From Algoriphagus sediminis (GTDB lineage: Bacteria > Bacteroidota > Bacteroidia > Cytophagales > Cyclobacteriaceae): a DNA stretch of 64,000 nucleotides. The stretch is from NCBI RefSeq assembly GCF_030403435.1, contig NZ_JAUEPH010000006.1:248001-312000 (forward strand), written 5' to 3'. The notes under the pieces were generated by a model. That model did no database searches and was not told the origin of the DNA. It saw nothing but the letters and a program-made list of their open reading frames with translations. Both the position numbers and the translations under genes were made by a program. Of this stretch, positions 47,697-54,840 are shown one piece after another (position 1 is the first letter of the stretch; the number at the start of each line of letters is the position of its first letter).

Positions 47697-50600
47697 TCTA
47701 AGTTATAGGAGTAAGAAATCTGGGAGCCGATTTCGGGATCCAGGTTTACTTTGGCATAAACGCCAATTTCCTGCTGGAGATCTTCTACATGACTGATGAT
47801 TCCAACCACCCTGTTTTCATACTGAAGGGATTTGAGTGTATCAAATACCACGCTTAAGCTTGTTTTATCCAAAGCTCCAAATCCTTCATCCATAAAGAAA
47901 AAGCTCTGATCCGCCTGGTTCAGGGCTTTTATTTTTTCTGCCAAAGCCAAAGCAAGACAGAGGCAAGCCTGAAAAGTCTGTCCGCCAGAAAGAGATTTTA
48001 ATAGCCGTTTTTCCCCACCGTTCAAATAGTCAATGACCCAAAAAGTATTATTGGAGTCCACTTCTATGGCCAGCTGATTTTTAGTCAACTTCATGAAGCG
48101 AAGGTTAGCCGTCCGACAAAGCTCCTGCAGGTAAATGGAGCTAACGTATTTAACAAATCCACTTCCCTGGAAAAGCCGCTCCAGTTCTTTTAGATAGCTT
48201 TCTCTCTTTTCCAGATTGGACTCGTCTGATTCTAGTTTTTCCTTGGTTTTTAGATCTTCTTTCAGTTTTTCGATTTCCTTGGAGAGTAAAGCCAGCTGGG
48301 TCCGGTGATTATCCAAAGTTTCACTTTCTTTCTGAATCAAAATCTTCAAATTATGGAAATGGTCTTCATCAAATTCTTTTAATTCCTCTGATTCCAAAAG
48401 CTGTGAGATTCGTCGCTCCACAAAATTAAAGCGATCTTCAAATTCCCGAATTTTCTTTGCCACCACCTCTTCTTCTATGGACTTTTCAAAAAGCTGCTCG
48501 AGCTCTTCCTCATTGATAAAGCCATATTTCTCCTTGAGTGATTCGAATTCTTGACTCCTTGAATTCTTTTCCTTGCTGATCTCACTTACATTTCGTTCGT
48601 AATTTTTTATATCCGTGGCATTTACGGTTTGCTGCTTCTTTCTGCCTTCCAAATGCTTCTGAGCTCCCACAAATGCCTCTTCTGTTTTCTGAATATCATC
48701 AGTCACTTTTGAAATCCAACCCTGCAGAGTTTCAGAAGGAGTATTTAAATTTTCATTGCAAAAATCCGGATCAGTAAAATCAGCTTTTTTACCTTCAATA
48801 GACCCCGAAATTTGATCCATTTGCTTTTGGCTACCAGCGGACTGAGTTTCTAATTTCTCTATCTCCTGTCTTAAGGAATCTACTGCTTTTCGCTTCTCCT
48901 GAATCTCTTTTCGGCTTTTTTCCTGTTTTTCTATCTGACTCTTGAACTTAGTGAGTTCTGAACTCAGTTTATCCAATGACTCAAACCCTGCTGATTTGGT
49001 GATCTTTTTTATTTCTGCAATTCTGGATTCGGTTTTTTCCTTTTCGAGGGTTTTTCCCTCGAGATCTCTTCCAAGTTGTTTGATCTGAAAATCAATTTCG
49101 GATACTTTTTGGATCAGCTTTTCAATTTTCTCCAACACCTCTTTTTCAGAGGAAATTTCATTTTCAATTTTCTGGAGTTCTTCTTGATTTTGATTCTCGT
49201 CCTGAGGATTAGGATGCTCCATAGACCCACAGAGGGGACAGGGTTTCCCATCCTCGAGAAGATGGACATGGGCACCAAGCCCAAGTTTTTCCTTTAGTTC
49301 AATCTGACTTTTTTCCTTGCTCTCTATGGATATTTTTAAACTTCTTTTCCACTCATTCAAATCTTGGAATGCGCCAGGTATTTCTTCCTCCGATTTGGAC
49401 TTCGATTCCTCCAAGGAATTCAGATTAGCTTGAATGGAGTTAAGAATTTGGTTTAATCGCTCAGAGGCCGAAAGTAGCTTCGAATTCTCCAAAAGTAAGG
49501 CTTTCCACTCCGCCAGTTGATTTAGAGTAGGTAAACTCTTTGCATCCTGAACATTTTCCAGTTTTTCCAATTCACCAAACAAAGCTTTCTGGGAAGCTTT
49601 TTTATTTTCAATCTCCGGTAGAATTATTTTTAGCTCCTGGTAAACCAAGGCTTTCTTTGATTCCAAAACCTGAATTTCCAATATTTTTTGAAGGTCCCTG
49701 ATTTTTGCCTCACGGCTGGGCCTATCCTGACTCTTCTTTCTCAAGCCTGAAAGTTTTTCCTCCAAATCCGCTATTTCCGTATCAAAGCCTTCCGCCCATC
49801 GTTTGCACTCGGTAAGGGATACCTGATTTTTTTCCAACTGTACCCTCAGGGTTTTCAAGGCTTCCCAGGTTGGTCGAATTTTATCTTTTGCGATCATAAA
49901 TCGCTCATGCTCTTTTTTCAGCTTTTGAATTTCTGGTTGCTGAATAGCCAAGTCTTTCTTTTCTTCCTCAAGTTTATCCAATTCCACTTTTAGTGCCTCA
50001 AGGTTTTCCAGTTTTTTGAACTCCTCTTTTTTGGCTTGAAGAGCTTTTTCCAAGGCTTTATTCTCCTCGGCTAGTTCTGATTTCTCTATCTCTTGATTGC
50101 CTAAAATTTCTCCTGACACCTCCTCCAGACCTTCTAATTTGGTTCTGGTTCGAATCAGTTTTTCCTCAACTTCCTTCTTCAAAACCTTTGTGGGGATAGA
50201 GAGATCGAATCGCTGAAGACCGAATAGCTCCTTCATCATAGAAGCCTGGTCTCTTGGTTTTAGATCGATAAACTCTCGAAATTTTCCTTGAGGAATAATC
50301 ACAGTCTGCTTGAAATGCTCCTTCTTCATTCCAAGGATTTCTTCTGCACTTTTGTCTGTGGCTTTCCATTCTGATCCAGACCTCTCATATAGGATATGTT
50401 CTCCCGTATCGATTTTGGATTTGTCTTTTTTGTTCCGCTTTGCTGAATACCTTGCTAGATATCGGTTTTGATTTCCATGGCCAGAAAGAAATTCAAAATT
50501 GACCAGGAGCCGATCGGATTGAAGGTTCACCATGCTGCTTCTTTCACCCGTGCTGGATAGCCTCTCAGTACTTCCATAAAGAGCCAGTAGAATAGCCTCT

Positions 50601-50734
50601 AAAATGGATGATTTTCCACTTCCCACGGCACCAAAAATCCCGAAAAGTCCTGCTTTGGTTAGCTTTTCGAAATCTATAACCTGCTTTTCTTGGTAGGAGT
50701 ATAGCCCTTGTAACTCAAGTTTCTTTGGGATCAT
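47693..50734 (-). CDS. sbcC: Nuclease SbcCD subunit C
   Basis: The 1013-residue SMC-like ATPase partners SbcD to cut DNA hairpins and process breaks. It shows Walker A IFGAVGSGKSSILEAILLALYG near residue 33, long coiled-coil arms, the zinc-hook CPLCG near residue 510, the signature LKSLSGGQTFQACLCLALALAEK and Walker B FFMDEGFGALD near the C-terminus. Its ATG overlaps the sbcD stop by four bases. Confidence 0.96.
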   Translation of the reverse strand: MIPKKLELQGLYSYQEKQVIDFEKLTKAGLFGIFGAVGSGKSSILEAILLALYGSTERLSSTGERSSMVNLQSDRLLVNFEFLSGHGNQNRYLARYSAKRNKKDKSKIDTGEHILYERSGSEWKATDKSAEEILGMKKEHFKQTVIIPQGKFREFIDLKPRDQASMMKELFGLQRFDLSIPTKVLKKEVEEKLIRTRTKLEGLEEVSGEILGNQEIEKSELAEENKALEKALQAKKEEFKKLENLEALKVELDKLEEEKKDLAIQQPEIQKLKKEHERFMIAKDKIRPTWEALKTLRVQLEKNQVSLTECKRWAEGFDTEIADLEEKLSGLRKKSQDRPSREAKIRDLQKILEIQVLESKKALVYQELKIILPEIENKKASQKALFGELEKLENVQDAKSLPTLNQLAEWKALLLENSKLLSASERLNQILNSIQANLNSLEESKSKSEEEIPGAFQDLNEWKRSLKISIESKEKSQIELKEKLGLGAHVHLLEDGKPCPLCGSMEHPNPQDENQNQEELQKIENEISSEKEVLEKIEKLIQKVSEIDFQIKQLGRDLEGKTLEKEKTESRIAEIKKITKSAGFESLDKLSSELTKFKSQIEKQEKSRKEIQEKRKAVDSLRQEIEKLETQSAGSQKQMDQISGSIEGKKADFTDPDFCNENLNTPSETLQGWISKVTDDIQKTEEAFVGAQKHLEGRKKQQTVNATDIKNYERNVSEISKEKNSRSQEFESLKEKYGFINEEELEQLFEKSIEEEVVAKKIREFEDRFNFVERRISQLLESEELKEFDEDHFHNLKILIQKESETLDNHRTQLALLSKEIEKLKEDLKTKEKLESDESNLEKRESYLKELERLFQGSGFVKYVSSIYLQELCRTANLRFMKLTKNQLAIEVDSNNTFWVIDYLNGGEKRLLKSLSGGQTFQACLCLALALAEKIKALNQADQSFFFMDEGFGALDKTSLSVVFDTLKSLQYENRVVGIISHVEDLQQEIGVYAKVNLDPEIGSQISYSYNLD

Positions 50735-51957
50735 GATTCAGATTTTTGGGCAATCACTTCTTTGAAAATTTCGGTCAATTCAGGATTTGGGCTGATACCT
50801 TTTTCGCTTTCGTAATACTTCTCAAAAAGCTCGGTCATATCCTTGGAGAGGTCATCCACGTGAAGCGAGCTTTGCTGCATTCGACTAGGATCGGTGATTT
50901 CTGGAATAAGATTTACGATCCCGTCGTGGGCATTGAACAGTGCTTTTCGGGTTTGAGCATCGATGGAATGAGTCGTGGCATAGGTCAGTTCTACAAAGCA
51001 ATAGGGATTCTCGGCTAGCCAGTCCAAAGCCTCCTTCAGTTCAGAGAAACGCTTTCGGTGGAGTGGCCTGCCTTTTTGTAATCCAATAGGAGTCACCTCA
51101 GCCTCCGAATCGCCTTCGAGATAAACCGAAACAACTTTCTTTTCCTGATCGGCCTCTGAAAAGGAATAGGCTAGAGGCGAACTGGAATAGACTGCAGGGC
51201 CCTTCGCCCCACCTAAAACCTGATAGCGATGTAAGTGGCCCAGAGCTGAATATTGAACTGCCTCAGGGATGTTTGAAGTGTACAATGCCTGCGTTCCTCC
51301 CACATGAAGAATGGGCCGTTCTGATTCGGGTTCTTTTTCCGGAGTTTCTCCTTCTTTTACGAAGAAGAAATGCCCTGCGAAGAGATTGATGCCTTGAGAA
51401 TCCATGTATTTATCTGCAAGTTTTTTCCAGCGAAGTTGCATCCTGTCCCTAAACTCCTGTTCCCGATCATCTTCCCCTAAGTAAGTTTTTAGCCGTACTT
51501 CATTGGCATAAGGGGCCAAAATGATTCGAACGGGCTCTTTATGCTTTGGGAGCTTCAGTTCTACAAAACCCTCTTCGGAGTTTCTGATCTCTACACCCGA
51601 ATCCAGCTTCCCGGTTTTGATTACGGAATCATAATCAGCATAAAAAAGTATTCCCAATTCTCTGGCCAGTGGATCGGGCGCTTCCACCAGTTGGTTGCTG
51701 TCATGATTTCCTGCTATGGCAATAATCGGTCGCGTACCATTTTTAGAAAGGCGGCGAAGGCTACGGAATAGAAGCTCAATGGCCTGATGGCTGGGATTAA
51801 AACTATCAAAAATATCACCTGCCAGAATGACCAAGTCCACCTCTTCATCTTCAGCTATGCCGATGATTTCTTCCAAAACCTGCTCCTGTTCTTCAAGCCT
51901 GGAAAACTCCTGAAGCCGTTTTCCCAAGTGCCAGTCAGCTGTGTGTAACACCTTCAT
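50731..51957 (-). CDS. sbcD: Nuclease SbcCD subunit D
   Basis: The 408-residue calcineurin-like nuclease has the metallophosphatase motifs HTADWHLGK, ILAGDIFDSF, AIAGNHDSNQL and AGHFFFVKEG, with GHLHRYQVLG further on. The C-terminal domain follows the usual SbcD layout. The ATG at 51957 was chosen because the codon one earlier is TTG. It precedes sbcC with a four-base overlap and is divergent from the rlpA-like gene. Confidence 0.96.
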   Translation of the reverse strand: MKVLHTADWHLGKRLQEFSRLEEQEQVLEEIIGIAEDEEVDLVILAGDIFDSFNPSHQAIELLFRSLRRLSKNGTRPIIAIAGNHDSNQLVEAPDPLARELGILFYADYDSVIKTGKLDSGVEIRNSEEGFVELKLPKHKEPVRIILAPYANEVRLKTYLGEDDREQEFRDRMQLRWKKLADKYMDSQGINLFAGHFFFVKEGETPEKEPESERPILHVGGTQALYTSNIPEAVQYSALGHLHRYQVLGGAKGPAVYSSSPLAYSFSEADQEKKVVSVYLEGDSEAEVTPIGLQKGRPLHRKRFSELKEALDWLAENPYCFVELTYATTHSIDAQTRKALFNAHDGIVNLIPEITDPSRMQQSSLHVDDLSKDMTELFEKYYESEKGISPNPELTEIFKEVIAQKSES

Positions 51958-52065
51958 CAAAATCTGGGGGTTTGTTTATCAAAGACTAAATATCTAAGTT
52001 AATCTATCGCAAAACAGATCACAATAAGATTTAAGGAATTGACAAAAAATGACGCAGGAGGTCTT

Positions 52066-52452
52066 TTGAATCGCAAGGTAGTTAAGGTATTCCTTGCATT
52101 GGCATTTACGGTGGTATTGACCCTATCGGGCAAAGCTCAGATTGTGGATACGCTGACTATTCAAGAAGGCTTAGCCAGCTTTTACGGGAAGAGGTTTCAT
52201 GGTCGAATGACTGCGAGTGGGGAGATATTTCATATGGATTCCATGACGGCTGCACATAAGAGTTTACCCTTTGACAGCTGGGTAAAAGTCACTAGGGCGG
52301 ATACTGGTCAGGCTGTTTGGGTTCGCATCAATGATCGTCTCCCAAAAACTTCCCGGAGGATTATCGACCTATCTCGCAGCGCGGCCATGGAGCTAGACAT
52401 GATAAATGAAGGATTGGTTAAGGTGAGTTTGGAGATAGTGAAATATAATTAA
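52066..52452 (+). CDS. RlpA-like double-psi beta-barrel secreted protein
   Basis: The 128-residue product has a signal peptide ([21 protein letters not shown]) and an RlpA-type DPBB domain: [59 protein letters not shown]. RlpA proteins bind or cleave denuded peptidoglycan. No ATG is available in frame. A TTG at 52066 with an AGGAGG sequence (52056-52061) four bases upstream is preferred over TTG at 52039, which lacks one. No SPOR domain is present. Confidence 0.85.
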   Translation: MNRKVVKVFLALAFTVVLTLSGKAQIVDTLTIQEGLASFYGKRFHGRMTASGEIFHMDSMTAAHKSLPFDSWVKVTRADTGQAVWVRINDRLPKTSRRIIDLSRSAAMELDMINEGLVKVSLEIVKYN

Positions 52453-52644
52453 CAAATGGTTCAAATAATGACAAATTAGGTTATAAAAGACCAATAAAGA
52501 TTATTCTCAATTCACGCCTAAATTTGCAGAGCTTGAGGATTTCGATCAGCTTGTTTTACCAATTACCCAACTCAAAGATTCGGGGAATCTGTTCCTGTTG
52601 ATTTATTGTTTATTTAACACCTTTTTTGAAAATTTCCCTTTGAG

Positions 52645-52680
52645 ATGAAAAAAGGCACAACTCTAATTTTAATGTGTTAG
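52645..52680 (+). other. Conserved 11-codon mini-ORF in leader copy A
   Basis: The reading frame ATG...TAG encodes MKKGTTLILMC. It is preserved base for base in leader copy B (54179-54214). Copy C has lost the ATG. It could be a leader peptide or the remnant of a signal peptide; there is no proof that it is translated. Confidence 0.3.
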
Positions 52681-52758
52681 GACAAATAAAAATGAATCTT
52701 AAGGTAAATGACTAAAATTATAATAAAATAATCTTAGATTTACTTGCATAATTAGTTT

Positions 52759-52769
52759 GGGGGGGGGGG
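52759..52769 (+). repeat. Poly-G tract of 11 bases
   Basis: Eleven consecutive G bases occur in leader copy A; the equivalent point in copy B (54292-54296) has five. Long G tracts are prone to strand slippage, so the tract could vary in length between cells. Confidence 0.9.
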
Positions 52770-52794
52770 TATATTGATCGCAGAAAGACTCAGT

Positions 52795-52804
52795 TCTGGC
52801 CAGA
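52795..52804. promoter_or_regulatory. Conserved palindrome in the leader
   Basis: TCTGGCCAGA is a perfect 10-base palindrome; its core CTGGCCAG is kept in copy B at 54321-54328. It is a possible protein-binding site upstream of both peptide genes. Confidence 0.35.
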
Positions 52805-52837
52805 TGGTGTTTTTTCGATTTAATTTATTTCTAACCA

Positions 52838-52853
52838 GCTTCTTTAAAGAAGC
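52838..52853. promoter_or_regulatory. 16-base perfect inverted repeat before peptide 1
   Basis: GCTTCTTTAAAGAAGC ends 15 bases before the ATG at 52869. It may form an mRNA hairpin near the start or act as an operator. It is not conserved in the second cassette. Confidence 0.35.
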
Positions 52854-52868
52854 CTAATTTTATCAAGA

Positions 52869-53084
52869 ATGAAAAAGTTTATTAGCATGTTAGCTTTCAC
52901 CTGTGGTCTATTTCTTTATTCATATACCGTTGAGGGAGGTTGTACAAGGACCAAAAGCTGCGGAAACCAAGGTGATAGTCTAAGTTGTTCAGGCACGCAT
53001 TGTACAGGTTCCGGTAGATTGGAAACTAATCCATGGGTGGAATGTGATGGAGTTCGAAACTACTGCACTCCTCCACAAGCCTAG
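52869..53084 (+). CDS. Small secreted six-cysteine peptide (cassette 1)
   Basis: The 71-residue product has a hydrophobic signal region (FISMLAFTCGLFLYSYT) and a mature part with six cysteines at residues 25, 31, 40, 45, 59 and 66, enough for three disulfides. No known family is recognised with confidence. Small exported peptides next to beta-propeller lipoproteins recall the NVEALA class in Bacteroidota, but the NVEALA motif itself is absent. It follows the long leader repeat and is followed by a hairpin and a lipoprotein gene. Confidence 0.8.
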   Translation: MKKFISMLAFTCGLFLYSYTVEGGCTRTKSCGNQGDSLSCSGTHCTGSGRLETNPWVECDGVRNYCTPPQA

Positions 53085-53102
53085 TTAATGATCCTTATTA
53101 TC

Positions 53103-53130
53103 GCTAGCCCATTTGGGCTAGCTTTCTTTT
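53103..53130 (+). terminator. Intrinsic terminator or attenuator between peptide 1 and its lipoprotein
   Basis: GCTAGCCC and GGGCTAGC form an 8-base stem with an ATTT loop, followed by TTTCTTTT. It ends 7 bases before the ATG of the lipoprotein. It should keep lipoprotein mRNA below peptide mRNA. Confidence 0.82.
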
Positions 53131-53137
53131 AATACCA

Positions 53138-54112
53138 ATGAAAAGAATAATTGTACCGATTCTATTTATCCTTGGTTCTTGCACAACCAAAGAAATAAAG
53201 GAATACTCATTGAATCCAATATCAAATAGTGCCCAATTAAATGATGAGATTATTTTGGCAGGCGTTAGTTCTTTAGATTATGAGCATGGGAAATTTTTAG
53301 TCACTGAATACGATTACGATAGGTTTTATTATTTGGATGAAGACTTGCAAACTTCGGTTGAATTAGGTAATCCAGAAAATCCGGATTTTCCTTCATTCCC
53401 AACCGATGCAAATTTCTATGATAATGGCTTTTGGATTTACAGTTCGGAGAAAAGGTCATTGAATCTGTTCAATGGCATTGATATTTCTAAATCAATTTTA
53501 GTTGATTCTGATTCTCAGCTAAAAAATTTTCATATTCAAGATGATAAAATTCTCTTCTCAAGAGTAAGTTTTGAGGGTAAGCCTTTTGTACTACATGATT
53601 TAAAATCCAATCAACGGACTTATTTTGGCGAATATTTTAAGGATCAAAGAACCCCCTTTTTCAATCATTATTTTCGTGATTCCTTCTCCTTTATAACGGA
53701 AAATGGGTTTGTTTTTGTAATGCCTTACATTGGCCTAATTCAAAAATACGATAAGTCCTTCATACTAGCGGATGAGCTTTGTTTGTTAAATGAATCTGGT
53801 TTTTCTGAAGCCAAGAAATGGGTAGAACTTCAATATGAAAAGTCAGATAATACTTTAATCAGCATGTTTTCCGATTGTCAAGTGGTTGACGGAAGTTTAT
53901 TTTTGTTGACCTATGACAGAAATCCTAATTCACCGGTTAACCCAAGGTATGTTTATGAAATAGATATATCAAATTCACTAAGATTAAAGGCAAAGTATTC
54001 TCTTGGCTCTGACCAAGAATACTTTACCAAGTTTGCTCATATTGAGTCTCGTCGCTTCGCCTTTTATGAATTTCAAACAAGTTCAATTAAGTTTTTTCAA
54101 TTTTTTGAATAA
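53138..54112 (+). CDS. Lipoprotein with beta-propeller-like sequence (cassette 1)
   Basis: The 324-residue protein has a lipobox with Cys at residue 15 (PILFILGSC) and a mature region of repeating short strands (GVSSLDYEHGKFLVTEYDYDRFYYLDEDLQ, CQVVDGSLFLLTYDR, SLRLKAKYSL). The pattern fits the 6-bladed TolB-like/BF3164/DUF4221 type of Bacteroidota lipoprotein; this is an inference, not a confirmed match. It is probably surface- or periplasm-facing. It lies 7 bases after a terminator-like hairpin. Confidence 0.78.
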   Translation: MKRIIVPILFILGSCTTKEIKEYSLNPISNSAQLNDEIILAGVSSLDYEHGKFLVTEYDYDRFYYLDEDLQTSVELGNPENPDFPSFPTDANFYDNGFWIYSSEKRSLNLFNGIDISKSILVDSDSQLKNFHIQDDKILFSRVSFEGKPFVLHDLKSNQRTYFGEYFKDQRTPFFNHYFRDSFSFITENGFVFVMPYIGLIQKYDKSFILADELCLLNESGFSEAKKWVELQYEKSDNTLISMFSDCQVVDGSLFLLTYDRNPNSPVNPRYVYEIDISNSLRLKAKYSLGSDQEYFTKFAHIESRRFAFYEFQTSSIKFFQFFE

Positions 54113-54146
54113 ACATACTTATCGTTCACCTGAGGTAGATTAGTTT

Positions 54147-54362
54147 TTTAACACCTTTTTTGAAATTTTCCCTTTGAGATGAAAAAAGGCACAACTCTAA
54201 TTTTAATGTGTTAGGACAAATAAAAATGCGCCTTAAGGTAAATGACTAAAATTATAATAAAATAATCTTAGGTTTGCTTGTGTATTTAGTTGGGGGTATT
54301 GATCACAGAAAGATTCAGTTCTGGCCAGGTAGTGATTTTTCGGTTTAATTCAATTTTAACCC
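54147..54362 (+). repeat. Leader repeat, copy B
   Basis: This segment is the second copy of the 52613-52836 leader, here upstream of the twin peptide genes. It keeps the mini-ORF, the CTGGCCAG core and the T-rich end but has five Gs where copy A has eleven, plus about 20 other differences by eye. Confidence 0.9.
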
Positions 54363-54399
54363 ACTTCCGGTGAAAGCTGGAGGTACAACTATTAATGAG

Positions 54400-54597
54400 A
54401 TGAATAAAATCAAGTTTTTTTCTGCGGGTTTTCTGCTAGTAATGTTCTCCTCACTTGGAGTGAGTGTTGCCCAATCTGGTAATTGTGGCTATATACAAAC
54501 TGGGTATTACCAGTATATAAATGGTGTAAAACACTGTGTTTTAGATAATTCAATGAGGCAGTGTGCTGCAATAGTAGATCCGTGTCCCGAACAATAA
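54400..54597 (+). CDS. Small secreted four-cysteine peptide, CPEQ family, first copy (cassette 2)
   Basis: The 65-residue product has a signal peptide (FFSAGFLLVMFSSLGVSVAQ) and a 40-residue mature part with Cys at 29, 46, 55 and 62. It shares INGxxxCVLDN, RxCxAIV and the ending PCPEQ with the next gene. The ATG at 54400 is preferred over a GTG at 54370 because the hydrophobic core follows directly. No published family was recognised. Confidence 0.8.
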   Translation: MNKIKFFSAGFLLVMFSSLGVSVAQSGNCGYIQTGYYQYINGVKHCVLDNSMRQCAAIVDPCPEQ

Positions 54598-54612
54598 TTA
54601 AAAAGAAAAGAC

Positions 54613-54801
54613 ATGAAAAACATAAAAATCATTTTCGCTTTTACAGCAATATTGGCGGCTGGAATAGCGAACGCGCAAGGAGAAAAGTGCAATGTAAGGC
54701 AGAGCGGCTATAATCTTGAAATTAACGGATTTGACATCTGTGTATTAGACAATACTAGTCGCGAATGCTTCGCCATAGTGAATCCTTGTCCAGAACAATA
54801 A
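54613..54801 (+). CDS. Small secreted four-cysteine peptide, CPEQ family, second copy (cassette 2)
   Basis: The 62-residue product has a signal peptide (IIFAFTAILAAGIANAQ) and Cys at 26, 43, 52 and 59. The cysteine spacing (17, 9, 7) is identical to that of the upstream peptide although most other positions differ, so the two are diverged tandem duplicates under structural constraint. It starts 15 bases after the first copy and is followed by a hairpin. Confidence 0.82.
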   Translation: MKNIKIIFAFTAILAAGIANAQGEKCNVRQSGYNLEINGFDICVLDNTSRECFAIVNPCPEQ

Positions 54802-54812
54802 TTTGACTTACA

Positions 54813-54838
54813 CGCATCCCTTTAGGGATGCGTTTTTT
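54813..54838 (+). terminator. Intrinsic terminator or attenuator between peptide 2b and its lipoprotein
   Basis: CGCATCCC and GGGATGCG pair across a TTTA loop (one further T-A pair possible), followed by six T bases. It ends two bases before the ATG of the lipoprotein, so translation of that gene needs read-through. Confidence 0.85.
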
Positions 54839-54840
54839 AT

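Larger units (their letters stand above)
52613..52836 (+). repeat. Leader repeat, copy A
   Basis: This 224-base segment is nearly identical to 54147-54362. The first ~120 bases have only four or so differences by eye; the later part has more substitutions and a shorter G tract in copy B. Both copies lie directly upstream of a small secreted peptide gene, so the segment probably carries their promoter or another control. Confidence 0.9.
52453..52868. other. 416-base intergenic region with leader repeat of the first peptide cassette
   Basis: The first 160 bases are A/T-rich and hold a possible -7 element TAAATTTG at 52519-52526. From 52613 the region is leader repeat copy A, with an 11-base G tract, a TCTGGCCAGA palindrome and a 16-base perfect inverted repeat before the peptide ATG. 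No protein longer than about a dozen codons was recognised. Confidence 0.7.

Noticed and set aside
49076..49297. Hydrophobic 73-codon plus-strand frame inside sbcC
   Set aside because: It is the antisense of the Glu/Lys-rich coiled coil of SbcC, which yields Phe/Leu-rich shadow frames.
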